Source: Streptomyces sp. NBC_01298 (GTDB taxonomy: Bacteria; Actinomycetota; Actinomycetes; Streptomycetales; Streptomycetaceae). Taken from it: DNA of 64,000 nt. The stretch is from positions 2,046,001 through 2,110,000 of the forward strand of contig NZ_CP108414.1 in NCBI RefSeq assembly GCF_035978755.1, given 5' to 3'. The first letter of the stretch is position 1, and each line of letters starts with the position of its first letter. Shown here in pieces: positions 25,627 to 32,462 of this stretch. Both the position numbers and the translations under genes were made by a program. The notes below the pieces were generated by a model. It was not told the DNA's origin and ran no database searches. It saw only the letters and a program-made list of their open reading frames with translations.

Positions 25627-26118
25627 ATGGATCTGCCTCAGCTGCCCCAGTTGCTGCTGGTGGGGCTGGTGCTGGTGCTCGGATTGCTCGGGGTACTGGT
25701 CCCCGGCGTCCCCGGCACCCTCCTCGTCTGGGCCGGGGTCCTGTGGTGGGCGCTGCACGAACGGTCGTCGGTGGCCTGGGGCCTGCTGGCGGGCGCGACG
25801 GCGCTGCTGCTGGTGGTGCAGGTGGTGAAGTGGCTGCTGCCCCCGCGACGGCTCCGGGGCGTCGGCGTCACCCGCCGGATGGTGGTGTACGCGGGCGCGG
25901 GTGCGGTACTGGGCTTCGTGCTGCTCCCGGTCGTCGGCACGGTCCCGGGCTTCGTGGGCGGCATCTACCTCTGCGAGCGGCGCCGCCTGGGCACGCACGG
26001 GGAGGCGTGGGCGTCGGTACGGTCGGTGATGCGGGCGGTGGGGACGAGCGTGCTGGTGGAGCTGTTCGCGTGCCTGCTGGTGGTGGGGGCGTGGGTGGGC
26101 GCGCTCGTGTGGGCGTAG
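25627..26118 (+). CDS. DUF456 membrane protein
   Basis: 163 residues, starting 24 bases after the regulator stop, probably co-transcribed. Four hydrophobic segments are visible, with glycine-rich DUF456 motifs: LVLGLLGVLVPGVPGTLLVWAG at the N-terminus and PVVGTVPGFVGGIYLCERRR near residue 105. A short basic loop (LLPPRRLRGVGVTRR) separates the halves. The family has glycine-zipper-like repeats and no established function. Confidence 0.88.
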   Translation: MDLPQLPQLLLVGLVLVLGLLGVLVPGVPGTLLVWAGVLWWALHERSSVAWGLLAGATALLLVVQVVKWLLPPRRLRGVGVTRRMVVYAGAGAVLGFVLLPVVGTVPGFVGGIYLCERRRLGTHGEAWASVRSVMRAVGTSVLVELFACLLVVGAWVGALVWA

Positions 26119-26144
26119 CCGCGGCGCGGACACCGCGGTCCCCC

Positions 26145-26250
26145 CGGCCACAGCCCGGTCCGCCGGCCGTGGCCTGGCCCGTCGGCCGTGGCCCGGTCCG
26201 CCGGCCGCAGCCCGGTTGACCCGGCCGGGGCCTGGCCCGCCGGCCCGGGC
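26145..26250 (+). repeat. 19-base tandem repeat, about 5.5 copies
   Basis: Units at 26145, 26164, 26183, 26202, 26222 and 26241 share CGGCCNNGGCCNGGTCCGC with scattered changes and one extra base after the fourth copy. The array is intergenic, between the DUF456 gene and the PPOX oxidase gene, and non-coding. Confidence 0.7.
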
Positions 26251-26332
26251 CTCAAACCGGGGCTTAAGGCGTAGGCCCCGCTAGGTCCTCGGCCCGATGC
26301 GCCGCGCGGCCCCGGCTGGGATCGTCTCCCCC

Positions 26333-26728
26333 ATGACCGATATGACGGAGTTCGCGGAGTTCAAGGGTTTCAGTGAGGCCGAGCTGGCCTACCTGCGCGC
26401 GCAGCCGCTGGGCCGGCTCGCGACGGTGGATCCGGCCGGGCAGCCCCAGGCCAACCCGGTGGGTTTCTTCCCGCAGGACGACGGGACGGTCCTGGTGGGC
26501 GGGCTGGCGATGGGCACGACGAAGAAGTGGCGCAACCTCACCACCAACCCCCGGCTGTCCCTGGTCGTGGACGACCTGGTCAGCACGCGTCCGTGGACGG
26601 TGCGCGGCATCGAGATCCGCGGGCGGGCCGCGCTGGAGGTGGGCCCGCACTCCCTGGGCCCCCACTTCAGCCCGGAGGTCATCCGCATCCACCCGGACCG
26701 CGTCCTGTCCTGGGGCCTTTCGGGCTAG
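26333..26728 (+). CDS. PPOX-class F420-dependent oxidoreductase
   Basis: 131 residues from ATG 26333; an in-frame ATG at 26297 has no RBS. This is a flavin/deazaflavin split-barrel protein of the F420-binding PPOX subfamily. Typical motifs are LRAQPLGRLATVDPAGQPQANPV near residue 20, LAMGTTKKWRNLTTNPRLSLVVDD in the middle, and RGIEIRGRAAL near residue 95. The strand order and size are normal. Such enzymes reduce small molecules with F420H2; the substrate is not predictable. Confidence 0.88.
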   Translation: MTDMTEFAEFKGFSEAELAYLRAQPLGRLATVDPAGQPQANPVGFFPQDDGTVLVGGLAMGTTKKWRNLTTNPRLSLVVDDLVSTRPWTVRGIEIRGRAALEVGPHSLGPHFSPEVIRIHPDRVLSWGLSG

Positions 26729-26843
26729 GCCTTTCGGACTGGGCCGGTTGGGCCGGGCCTTTCGGGCTGGGCCTGTTGGGCCGGCGGGTGGGCGGCGCGC
26801 CCGATTTCCCCATGGGTTCCCGACTCCCGGAGCAATCCCCTTG

Positions 26844-26873
26844 CGCAATGGTCAAGAAACGTTGACCATTGCG
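26844..26873. promoter_or_regulatory. 12-base perfect inverted repeat just before the arsR-type start codon
   Basis: CGCAATGGTCAA (26844-26855) and TTGACCATTGCG (26862-26873) are exact complements separated by GAAACG. The right arm ends 3 bases before ATG 26877. This is a classical ArsR-type imperfect-spacer operator placed where a bound repressor blocks transcription or initiation of the arsR-MFS operon. Confidence 0.8.
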
Positions 26874-26876
26874 TCC

Positions 26877-27464
26877 ATGCCTACCGATGAGCCTCCCGAG
26901 GCGCTCCACGTCACCACGGACGAGCAGCTGCGCGCCGTCTCCAACCTCACGCGCCACCGGATCATGGCCGTGCTCCGCTTCGAGCCGGCGACGATCACCC
27001 AGATCGCCGCGCGGGTGGGCCTGGCGAAGGGGAGTTCCAGCTATCACGTGCGGCTGCTGGAGCGGGCCGGGCTGGTGAAGGTGGTCCGGACGCGGAAGGT
27101 CCGGGGGGTCAACGAGCGCTACTACGCGATGGCCGCGCGGTCGATCGTGCTGCCGGATCCGGGCGAGGGCGGGCCGGATCTGCTGATGCGGCACGCGGTG
27201 GCGGACCTGGAAGAGGCGCCGGCGGACGGCGAGCGGCACGTCGGGATGATGCATCTGCGGCTCACCGACGAGCAGTTCGCGGAGCTGGGGGCGCGCCTGG
27301 AGGCATTGGCGCGCGAGTACCGCGAGTTGTCCGATCCGGCCCTGCCGGACGCGTCGTTCGTCTTCGCGCTGTTCCACCCGGCACGTCGCGACCAGAGCAC
27401 CGAGGGCCGGAGCGCCGAGGATCAGAACACCGAGAGCCAGAACACCGAGGGGGAGTCCAAGTGA
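26877..27464 (+). CDS. ArsR-type winged-helix transcriptional repressor
   Basis: 195 residues from ATG 26877; upstream in-frame codons belong to an intergenic region that contains the operator. The DNA-binding core is NLTRHRIMAVLRFEPATITQIAARVGLAKGSSSYHVRLLERAGLVKVVRTRKVRGVNERYYAMAARSIVL. There is no obvious metal-site CxC motif, so the ligand may be a drug or metabolite. The C-terminal region carries a low-complexity tail of Asp/Glu/Ser/Thr repeats (DQSTEGRSAEDQNTES). It overlaps the MFS gene by 4 bases (GTGA), and the dyad at 26844-26873 suggests autorepression together with the exporter. Confidence 0.85.
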   Translation: MPTDEPPEALHVTTDEQLRAVSNLTRHRIMAVLRFEPATITQIAARVGLAKGSSSYHVRLLERAGLVKVVRTRKVRGVNERYYAMAARSIVLPDPGEGGPDLLMRHAVADLEEAPADGERHVGMMHLRLTDEQFAELGARLEALAREYRELSDPALPDASFVFALFHPARRDQSTEGRSAEDQNTESQNTEGESK

Positions 27465-28771
27465 GCACTGGCATAACGAAGTTCCCGGCCGGATTCGGGC
27501 GGCTGTGGACCGCGCAGACGGTGTCCTCGCTCGGTGACGGGGTGACGCACGCCGCGCTGCCGCTGATCGCGCTGACGCTGACGCGGGATCCGATGGCGCT
27601 CGCCGTCGTCACGGCCGCCGGAACGCTGCCGTGGCTGCTCTTCGGGGTGCTCGGCGGTGCGCTGGTGGACCGTTGGGACCGCCGGCGCACGATGTGGGTC
27701 GCGGACGCGGGACGCGCGGTGCTGCTCGCGGTACCGGTGGCCGCGGCCGCGTTCGACGTGCTGAGCATTCCGCTGCTGGCGGTCGTCGCCTTCCTGCTCG
27801 GCATCGGCGGACTCTTCTTCGACACGGCGGCCACGGCCTATCTGCCGGACCTGCTCGGCCGTGACCCCGCGCTCCTGGAGCGCGCCAACTCCCGCCTGCG
27901 CGGGGCCCAGACCGCCGCGTCCGGCTTCGCCGGGCCGCCCGCGGGCAGTGCGCTGCTCGCGCTCGGCCGGGCGGTTCCGCTGCTCGCCGACGCGGTGTCG
28001 TTCGCGGTCTCCGCCCTGCTCGTACGGTCGCTGCCCAGCGTGCCCCGGCCCGTACCGCAGGCCCGCGAGTCGCTGCTGCGGCAGGCGCGGGCCGGGGCCT
28101 CGTACGTCTTCCGGGACCGGTTGCTGCTCGGGCTCGCGCTGCGCCCGGCGGTCGGGAACATCGCCTTCATCGCCGTGGAGACCGTCCTCGCCCTCTTCGC
28201 GCACGACCGGCTCGGCATCGGCGCCTTCGGCTTCGGTCTGCTCCTCACCGCGGAGGCCACCGGCGGCCTGCTCGGCGCGGCCATCGCCTCCTTCCTCGGC
28301 CGGCGGCTCGGTACCGGCACCGCGCTGACCTGCACGGCCGCCATCGAGGGACTGGCCGTCCTGGGGCTCGCCACCGCCCAGAACCCGTACGTGGCCGGCC
28401 TCGCGCTCGCCGTCTGCGGGGCGGGCATGGGCGCCACGATGGTGCTCGCGCCCTCCCTGCGGCAGACGATCGTCCCGGCGCACCTGATGGGCCGGGTCGC
28501 CTCCACCAGCCGCATGCTCGGCATGTGCGCCGCCCCGTTCGGCGCCTTCCTCGGCGGCTGGCTGGCCACCGCGTACGACGTGCGGACCCCGCTCTACGCA
28601 GCCTCCGGCCTCCTCCTCGCCATGACCGCCATCACGGCGAACATGACCAGCAACCGCCGGGTCGAGGCGGCCCTGCGTGCCGCCGGGGCGACCCCGGCCG
28701 GCACGCCGGACCAGCGGGACTCCGAGGATCGGAGCAAGGAAGACCACGGGGCGTCCGCGCCCCGCCCGTAG
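27461..28771 (+). CDS. MFS transporter, EntS/enterobactin-exporter-like
   Basis: 436 residues from GTG 27461, overlapping arsR by 4 bases. Twelve hydrophobic segments fit MFS exporters. The N-terminus FGRLWTAQTVSSLGDGVTHAALPLIALTLT and the loop GGALVDRWDRRRTMWVADAGRAVLLAVP are the EntS-type signature (DRxxRR motif A). Another conserved segment, PSLRQTIVPAHLMGRVASTSRM, lies near residue 335. As an ArsR-regulated efflux pair it probably exports a toxic compound sensed by the repressor. The C-terminus ends in a short charged tail. Confidence 0.87.
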   Translation: MSTGITKFPAGFGRLWTAQTVSSLGDGVTHAALPLIALTLTRDPMALAVVTAAGTLPWLLFGVLGGALVDRWDRRRTMWVADAGRAVLLAVPVAAAAFDVLSIPLLAVVAFLLGIGGLFFDTAATAYLPDLLGRDPALLERANSRLRGAQTAASGFAGPPAGSALLALGRAVPLLADAVSFAVSALLVRSLPSVPRPVPQARESLLRQARAGASYVFRDRLLLGLALRPAVGNIAFIAVETVLALFAHDRLGIGAFGFGLLLTAEATGGLLGAAIASFLGRRLGTGTALTCTAAIEGLAVLGLATAQNPYVAGLALAVCGAGMGATMVLAPSLRQTIVPAHLMGRVASTSRMLGMCAAPFGAFLGGWLATAYDVRTPLYAASGLLLAMTAITANMTSNRRVEAALRAAGATPAGTPDQRDSEDRSKEDHGASAPRP

Positions 28772-28796
28772 ACCAGGCGGGGAACCCGGGGGCCCA

Positions 28797-28816
28797 GGGC
28801 GGGTGCAAAACCGCCC
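28797..28816. terminator. Hairpin between convergent MFS and rsgA genes
   Basis: GGGCGG (28797-28802) and CCGCCC (28811-28816) pair around an 8-base A-rich loop. It lies 25 bases after the MFS stop and 35 bases after the minus-strand rsgA stop, so it may serve both. Confidence 0.6.
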
Positions 28817-28851
28817 CGGGGCGGGTGATCACGGGAGCGGGTCGGTGGCCG

Positions 28852-29968
28852 TCAGGCGCGGCCCGTGCGCTTCGCGGAATAGTTCGCGCGGCCCTCCGCC
28901 GAGCGGAGCCTCCAGTCGCGCCTGATCTCCGCCCGGAGCCGCGCGTCCGTCTTCGCGACGATCCGCTGGTTCTCCCGCAGCAGCTTGCGGTAGCTCTCCA
29001 GCCGACGCTCGGGCAGCTCTCCGGAGTCAACGGCGGCCCGCACCGCGCACCCCGGCTCCGCCTCGTGCGCGCAGTCCTGGAAGCGGCACCGTTCCGCGTA
29101 CTCCTCGATCTCCGAGAAGACCTGGCCCACGCCCGCCTCCGCGTCGTAGAGCCCGACGCCCCGCAGTCCGGGGGTGTCGATGAGCACGCCGCCGCCCGGC
29201 AGTACGAGCAGGTTGCGCGTCGTGGTGGTGTGGCGGCCCTTGCCGTCGACGTCGCGGGCGGCCTGGACCTCCATCACCTCTTCCCCGAGCAGGGTGTTGG
29301 CCAGCGTGGACTTGCCCGCGCCGGAGATGCCGAGGAGCACGCTCGTACCGCCCCCGACGACCGCGGCGAGCACGTCCGTGCCCTCCCCGGTCATCGAGGA
29401 GACCGTGAGGACCGTGACCCCGGGGGGCCGTGGCCTCCACGTCCTCGACGAGGTGCGAGAGGGTGACCGGGTCCGGGACCAGATCCGCCTTGGTCAGGAC
29501 CACGAGGGGCTGCGCCCCCGATTCCCAGGCGAGCGCGAGGAACCGCTCGATGCGGCCGAGGTCCAGTTCGACCGCCAGGGACACCGCGATGATCGCGTGG
29601 TCGACGTTCGCGGCGAGGATCTGCCCCTCGGACCGCTGGGAGGAGGTGGACCGCACGAAGGCGGTCCGGCGCGGCAGGTACGTCTTCACGTACCGCGGAG
29701 TGCCGTGGGCCTCGACGACCGCCCAGTCGCCGGTGCAGATGACCCGGAGCGGGTCGTGCGGGGTGACGAAGGCGGTGTCGGCGCGGACGACGCCGTCCGC
29801 CGTCATGACATCGCACTGGCCGCGGTCGACCCGTACGACCCGGCCGGGCACGAGGCCCTGGTCGGCGTGGGGGGCGAACTCGGCGGCCCACGCGTCGTCC
29901 CAGCCGTAGGGGGCGAGGACGTGCTGAGCATCAGTGGTGGAAGAGGTGTCGAGCGAAGCGTGGAACAA
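28852..29968 (-). pseudogene. rsgA: Ribosome-associated GTPase RsgA, interrupted by a +1 frameshift
   Basis: The 5' part (29968 to about 29428) encodes the OB-fold and G4 region: APYGWDDAWAAEFAPHADQ, PGRVVRVDRGQCDVMTADGVVRA, and VLTKADLV. The 3' part in another frame encodes G1 GISGAGKSTLANTLLG, G3 DTPGLRGVG and the zinc site CRFQDCAHEAEPGC. The frames join at a run of six G's on the plus strand (29422-29427; C's in the gene). One base fewer restores a continuous family-like sequence (...EATAPGVTVLTVSSMTGEG...). RsgA is a circularly permuted GTPase that tests late 30S maturation. Start TTG 29968 is chosen because GAAGGG lies six bases upstream and no other start fits. A sequencing error at the homopolymer is as likely as a real mutation. 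Confidence 0.8.
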
Positions 29969-29993
29969 GGGGAACCCTTCGAAGGGCGGCCCC
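29969..29993 (-). promoter_or_regulatory. Hairpin sequestering the rsgA ribosome binding site
   Basis: On the minus strand GGGG-CCG-CCCT-TCGA-AGGG-TT-CCCC folds into two stacked stems that abut the TTG start and bury the GAAGGG Shine-Dalgarno. Together with the upstream 24-codon reading frame this is the layout of a translational attenuator. Folding is read by eye and not computed. Confidence 0.5.
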
Positions 29994-30017
29994 GGCGGCG
30001 CGGAAGATGTGTGGGTG

Positions 30018-30092
30018 TCAGCCGGAGACCACAGGGGTGGAAACGATGATGAACTCCTGAATGCGGGCAGCGCCCGTCACCATGACCGTCAT
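30018..30092 (-). CDS. 24-codon reading frame upstream of rsgA; possible leader peptide
   Basis: ATG 30092, stop 30018-30020. An ideal AGGAGGT lies upstream (30103-30109), about 10 bases from the ATG or 7 from a TTG directly before it. The peptide begins MTVMVTGAARIQEF and ends in IIVSTPVVSG. It is rich in Val, Ile and Thr with a short hydrophobic core, so FIIVST resembles the stalling segment IFVIST of the ErmC leader. It ends 49 bases before the rsgA start, with the RBS hairpin between them. A -10-like TATGGT with CTGGTG 18 bases upstream (30178-30207, minus strand) could transcribe both. Real translation is inferred only from RBS and layout. Confidence 0.5.
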   Translation of the reverse strand: MTVMVTGAARIQEFIIVSTPVVSG

Positions 30093-30418
30093 CAATGTCC
30101 TCACCTCCTGCTTCTTCTCAACGAACCGACACCGTTCCCTCGAGCACGACGCACGGCCGAACCCCGGAACGATGAAAACCATAGCCCCGCCCCGGGCACG
30201 GCACCAGCGATTAAACGCGGGGCCGACGTCAGACCGCGGGTCGTACGGCACCCTGGGCGGGGACCCCGGGCTCGCCGGGCCCACGCCGCACCGCCTCCGA
30301 CCACGGCCCCGCGATGCCCGCTCCGGAGATCAGGACCCGTTGGCCGTCATGGGATCAGCCTGAACTTACCGTCGGTCAGCGGCGAGGAGAAAACCTGTCG
30401 CCAAGTGGGCCAAGGGAC

Positions 30419-30424
30419 TAGGCT
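30419..30424 (+). promoter_or_regulatory. -10 box of a leaderless tetR-type mRNA
   Basis: TAGGCT ends 7 bases before ATG 30432, so transcription should begin at or near the start codon. A weak -35 candidate, CTGTCG, lies at 30395-30400 (18-base spacer). No Shine-Dalgarno is present, which agrees with a leaderless message. Confidence 0.5.
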
Positions 30425-30431
30425 GTTCCTC

Positions 30432-31280
30432 ATGGAAAACCGCGGAACCGTAGATTCTGAGACGCTTTACGAGACACGAACTGCCCCTGTCTCGTCGCAG
30501 AATGCGTCGAATATCGAGACGGCTTCCGACACCCGGCGGCGGATCCTGCGGGTGTCCATGGAGCTGTTCGGAGTCCACGGCTTCCACGAGACCTCACTGC
30601 GGGAGATCGCCGAGCGGGTGGGCGTCTCCAAGCCCGCCGTGCTCTACCACTTCCCCGGCAAGGCCGACATCCTCGGCGCCCTGGTCGAGCCGATGCTCCG
30701 CGATCTGGCTACCGCCCTGGCCCTCGCCACCGCGTCGGCGCAGCCCGGTACCGGCCCCGGGGCCGGTACCGGTACCGGCCCCGAGCGGGCGCGGTGGGCC
30801 GCCATCGAGGGGGTCCTCGACGTCTGGCTGAAGCACCGCCACCTGCTGCGGCTGAACCTGCAGGACATGGCCCTGGCCACCCCCGGACCGGCCTTCGCCC
30901 GCCTGCGCGACGCCATGCTCCGGGCGAACTCCCTGGTCGCGGGTGCGGACCCCGGCTTCGCGGAGCGGGTACGGGCCGCCCAGGCCATCGCCATGCTCTC
31001 CGACCCGGTGGTGCTCTTCGCGGACGCCCCCGTCCCCGCGCTGCGCGAGGCCGTGCTGGACGGCGTACGGCGGCTGCTGGACCGGCCCGCCGAACCGGCT
31101 CCGACCGCGCGGGCCGTACCGGGAGGCCGGCGCGGGCGGCCCGCCGCCATGAGCCCGGCCATGGTCGAGGCGGCCCGCCGGATGCACGCCGCGGGCAGCG
31201 GGGCCACCGCGATCGCCGCCGCCCTCGGCGTCTCCCGGGCCACGGTCTACCGGCACCTGCCCCAGGAGGACACCGAGTGA
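30432..31280 (+). CDS. TetR family regulator with an extra C-terminal helix-turn-helix
   Basis: 282 residues from ATG 30432. Residues 1-35 are a Ser/Thr-rich tail. The TetR HTH spans about 36-95: DTRRRILRVSMELFGVHGFHETSLREIAERVGVSKPAVLYHFPGKADIL. A ligand domain of about 120 residues follows. Residues about 235-282 (RGRPAAMSPAMVEAARRMHAAGSGATAIAAALGVSRATVYRHL) form a second HTH like the C-terminal domain of Hin-type serine recombinases. Ordinary TetR proteins have one DNA-binding domain, so this fusion is unusual. No recombinase catalytic domain is present. The target is unknown; the next gene is a small VOC protein. Confidence 0.85.
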   Translation: MENRGTVDSETLYETRTAPVSSQNASNIETASDTRRRILRVSMELFGVHGFHETSLREIAERVGVSKPAVLYHFPGKADILGALVEPMLRDLATALALATASAQPGTGPGAGTGTGPERARWAAIEGVLDVWLKHRHLLRLNLQDMALATPGPAFARLRDAMLRANSLVAGADPGFAERVRAAQAIAMLSDPVVLFADAPVPALREAVLDGVRRLLDRPAEPAPTARAVPGGRRGRPAAMSPAMVEAARRMHAAGSGATAIAAALGVSRATVYRHLPQEDTE

Positions 31281-31333
31281 CGGGCCGGCCGCCGGTGTCC
31301 GATTCGTTCAAGACCGGCCCGGCCGGACGTGCC

Positions 31334-31339
31334 TAGGGT
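31334..31339 (+). promoter_or_regulatory. -10 box of a leaderless VOC gene
   Basis: TAGGGT ends 6 bases before ATG 31346; no Shine-Dalgarno is present. A clear -35 was not found. Confidence 0.4.
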
Positions 31340-31345
31340 GAGTTC

Positions 31346-31747
31346 ATGACTCCCCGACTCGACATGATCGGCATCGTCGTCTCCGACATGGCCGCATCGC
31401 TCGCCTTCTACCGCCGCGTCGGCATCGAGGTGCCCGCGGAGGCGGACTCCCAGCCGCACGTCGAGGCCGTCCTGCCGGGCGGGCTGCGGATCGGCTGGGA
31501 CACGGAGGAGGCCATCCGCTCCTTCGACCCGTCCTGGACCCGCCCCACGACCGACGGCCGGGTGGGCCTGGCGTTCCTCTGCGGCTCCCCCGCCGAGGTG
31601 GACTCCCTGTACGCCGAACTGACGGAGGCCGGGCACACGGGCCACCTGAAGCCCTGGGACGCCTTCTGGGGGCAGCGCTACGCCGTCGTCCTGGACCCGG
31701 ACGGCTCCGGGGTCTCCCTCTTCGCACCGGCGGAGCCCGTCGCGTAG
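31346..31747 (+). CDS. VOC (glyoxalase/bleomycin-resistance) superfamily protein
   Basis: 133 residues from ATG 31346, one compact glyoxalase-fold domain with the paired beta-alpha-beta-beta-beta units. The N-terminal unit MIGIVVSDMAASLAFYRRVGI and the C-terminal strand YAVVLDPDGSGVSLFAP are typical. The metal-binding His/Glu positions of glyoxalase I are not all evident, so an enzymatic role is uncertain; drug binding or dioxygenase-like activity are alternatives. Its 3' end overlaps the convergent AraC-family gene by 70 bases. Confidence 0.85.
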   Translation: MTPRLDMIGIVVSDMAASLAFYRRVGIEVPAEADSQPHVEAVLPGGLRIGWDTEEAIRSFDPSWTRPTTDGRVGLAFLCGSPAEVDSLYAELTEAGHTGHLKPWDAFWGQRYAVVLDPDGSGVSLFAPAEPVA

Positions 31748-32418
31748 GACCCCGGCGTGGTCCCGGCCAGGGTGCGCGCCTCGCGGGTCCAGTGGGCCTG
31801 GTCGGCGTAGCCGGCCGCCGCGGCCACCGCCGCCGGGGGCAGCCCGCGCCGGGTCAGCGCGAGGGCCCGCTGGAGGCGCAGGATCCGCCCGAGCGTCCGG
31901 GGCCCGTACCCGAAGGCGTCGAGCGAGCGCCGGTGCAGCTGCCGCTCGCCGAGGCCCACGGCCCCCGCCACCGCGGCCACGCCCTGCCCGGCCCGCAGCC
32001 GGGCCGCGACCTCCGTGACCAGGGGGTCCGGGAGCCCGCCGTCGGCCGCGCGGAGCAGGGCCAGCTCCTCCAGTCCCGCGCGGGGATCCCCGTACGAGGC
32101 CACGCGCGCGGTGAGGCGCCGCACCTCGGCGGCCGGCCACAGGTCGGCCAGCTCGACCCGCCGGTCCCGCAGCACCCGGGCCGGTACGCCGAGCAGCGCG
32201 GGCGCCGTGCCGGGGGCCAGCCGGATCCCGGCGAATCCGGAGCCGGAGACCTCTCCGGCGGGGTGCGGGGCGGTGTCGGGTCCGGCCACCAGGAGGCGCC
32301 CGTCCACCCACAGCAGGTCCATGCACCCGTCGGGCAGCACCACGCCGCCGTTTCCGCCGGCCCGCCAGAGCACGGCGCCGGGCAGCGCGCGGGACGGCCG
32401 TTCCTCGTACACGCCCAC
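31678..32418 (-). CDS. AraC family transcriptional regulator
   Basis: 246 residues. GTG 32418 begins a frame matching the family N-terminus (YEERPSRALPGAVLWRAGG); further upstream the frame runs antisense through the BrkB gene and is not coding. The DUF6597-like N-terminal domain contains VVLPDGCMDLLWVDGRLLVAGPD. The C-terminal AraC HTH pair reads VAAVAGAVGLGERQLHRRSLDAFGYGPRTLGRILRLQRALAL and GLPPAAVAAAAGYADQAHWTREARTLAGTTPGSY. The final 15 residues are antisense to the VOC gene. Confidence 0.83.
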   Translation of the reverse strand: MGVYEERPSRALPGAVLWRAGGNGGVVLPDGCMDLLWVDGRLLVAGPDTAPHPAGEVSGSGFAGIRLAPGTAPALLGVPARVLRDRRVELADLWPAAEVRRLTARVASYGDPRAGLEELALLRAADGGLPDPLVTEVAARLRAGQGVAAVAGAVGLGERQLHRRSLDAFGYGPRTLGRILRLQRALALTRRGLPPAAVAAAAGYADQAHWTREARTLAGTTPGSYATGSAGAKRETPEPSGSRTTA

Positions 32419-32462
32419 CAGGCTACGACGGCGGCCGGCGCCCGACCCGGTCGGCGCCGACG

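Noticed and set aside
28852..29968. Programmed +1 or -1 frameshifting in rsgA
   Set aside because: No known RsgA uses it and no stimulatory structure was recognised; error or mutation is the simpler explanation.
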